Origin: Phycisphaerales bacterium
GTDB taxonomy: Bacteria; Planctomycetota; Phycisphaerae; Phycisphaerales; UBA1924
DNA length: 7,438 nt
Direction: 5' to 3'
NCBI GenBank assembly: GCA_029260415.1
Contig: JAJDDH010000060.1
Location: forward strand, 1-7,438
In this document: in pieces, positions 7,391 to 7,438 of the stretch
Position numbering within the stretch: position 1 is the first letter of the stretch
Layout of the letters: each line of letters opens with the position of its first letter
Notes under the pieces: generated by a model
What the model was told of the DNA's origin: nothing
Databases searched by the model: none
Seen by the model: the letters and a program-made list of their open reading frames with translations, nothing else
Program-made: the position numbers and the translations under genes

Positions 7391-7438
7391 GGGTCCGTCC
7401 TCCCTGACAGCTGGGGACCTGGTCTGGACCCGCGCCAG

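Overview
This GC-rich window looks like chromosomal DNA of a planctomycete, most probably from the class Phycisphaerae. The main clue is the first protein, which ends in a tandem ADLAEPFG-(T/L)-x-DFSDV-x-AFL module closed by Gly-Cys-Pro, the GC-type dockerin-like tail I associate with that group. A second secreted protein carries a PEP-CTERM-like tail (VPAPG, hydrophobic stretch, RRRR). The small zinc-ribbon membrane protein and the MoxR ATPase fit as well. The taxon is inferred from protein style, not from a marker gene.

Layout from left to right. (1) At 3-890 (+) lies the 3' part of a secreted repeat protein with a GC-type dockerin-like C-terminus. It converges on a PEP-CTERM-like protein at 990-1727 (-), and a strong hairpin between them probably ends both transcripts. 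(2) A 217-bp divergent spacer leads to a small zinc-ribbon, single-TM protein at 1945-2190 (+). It converges tightly on pyrE, orotate phosphoribosyltransferase, at 2206-2778 (-). (3) A 223-bp divergent spacer, with a hairpin in the pyrE leader and a possible promoter, precedes an unrecognised exported helical protein at 3002-4012 (+). That gene ends in a clear intrinsic terminator. (4) The right part is all on the minus strand, read right to left: a MoxR-family AAA+ ATPase (6320-7390), an Rrf2-family regulator (5758-6219) and class II lysyl-tRNA synthetase lysS (4073-5713). Rrf2 and lysS are 44 bp apart and may share a transcript. A perfect 7-bp dyad overlapping a weak promoter candidate lies before the Rrf2 gene.

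The genes do not form one pathway. The window mixes housekeeping functions (pyrE, lysS), one regulator, one chaperone-type ATPase and several cell-surface or exported proteins of unknown role. I see no CRISPR array, tRNA, rRNA, insertion sequence, phage gene or defence cassette. I did not find a convincing new multi-gene system. The best leads are the tandem GC-type tail beside a PEP-CTERM protein, the Rrf2 protein with an altered cysteine set and its upstream dyad, and the unassigned exported protein.
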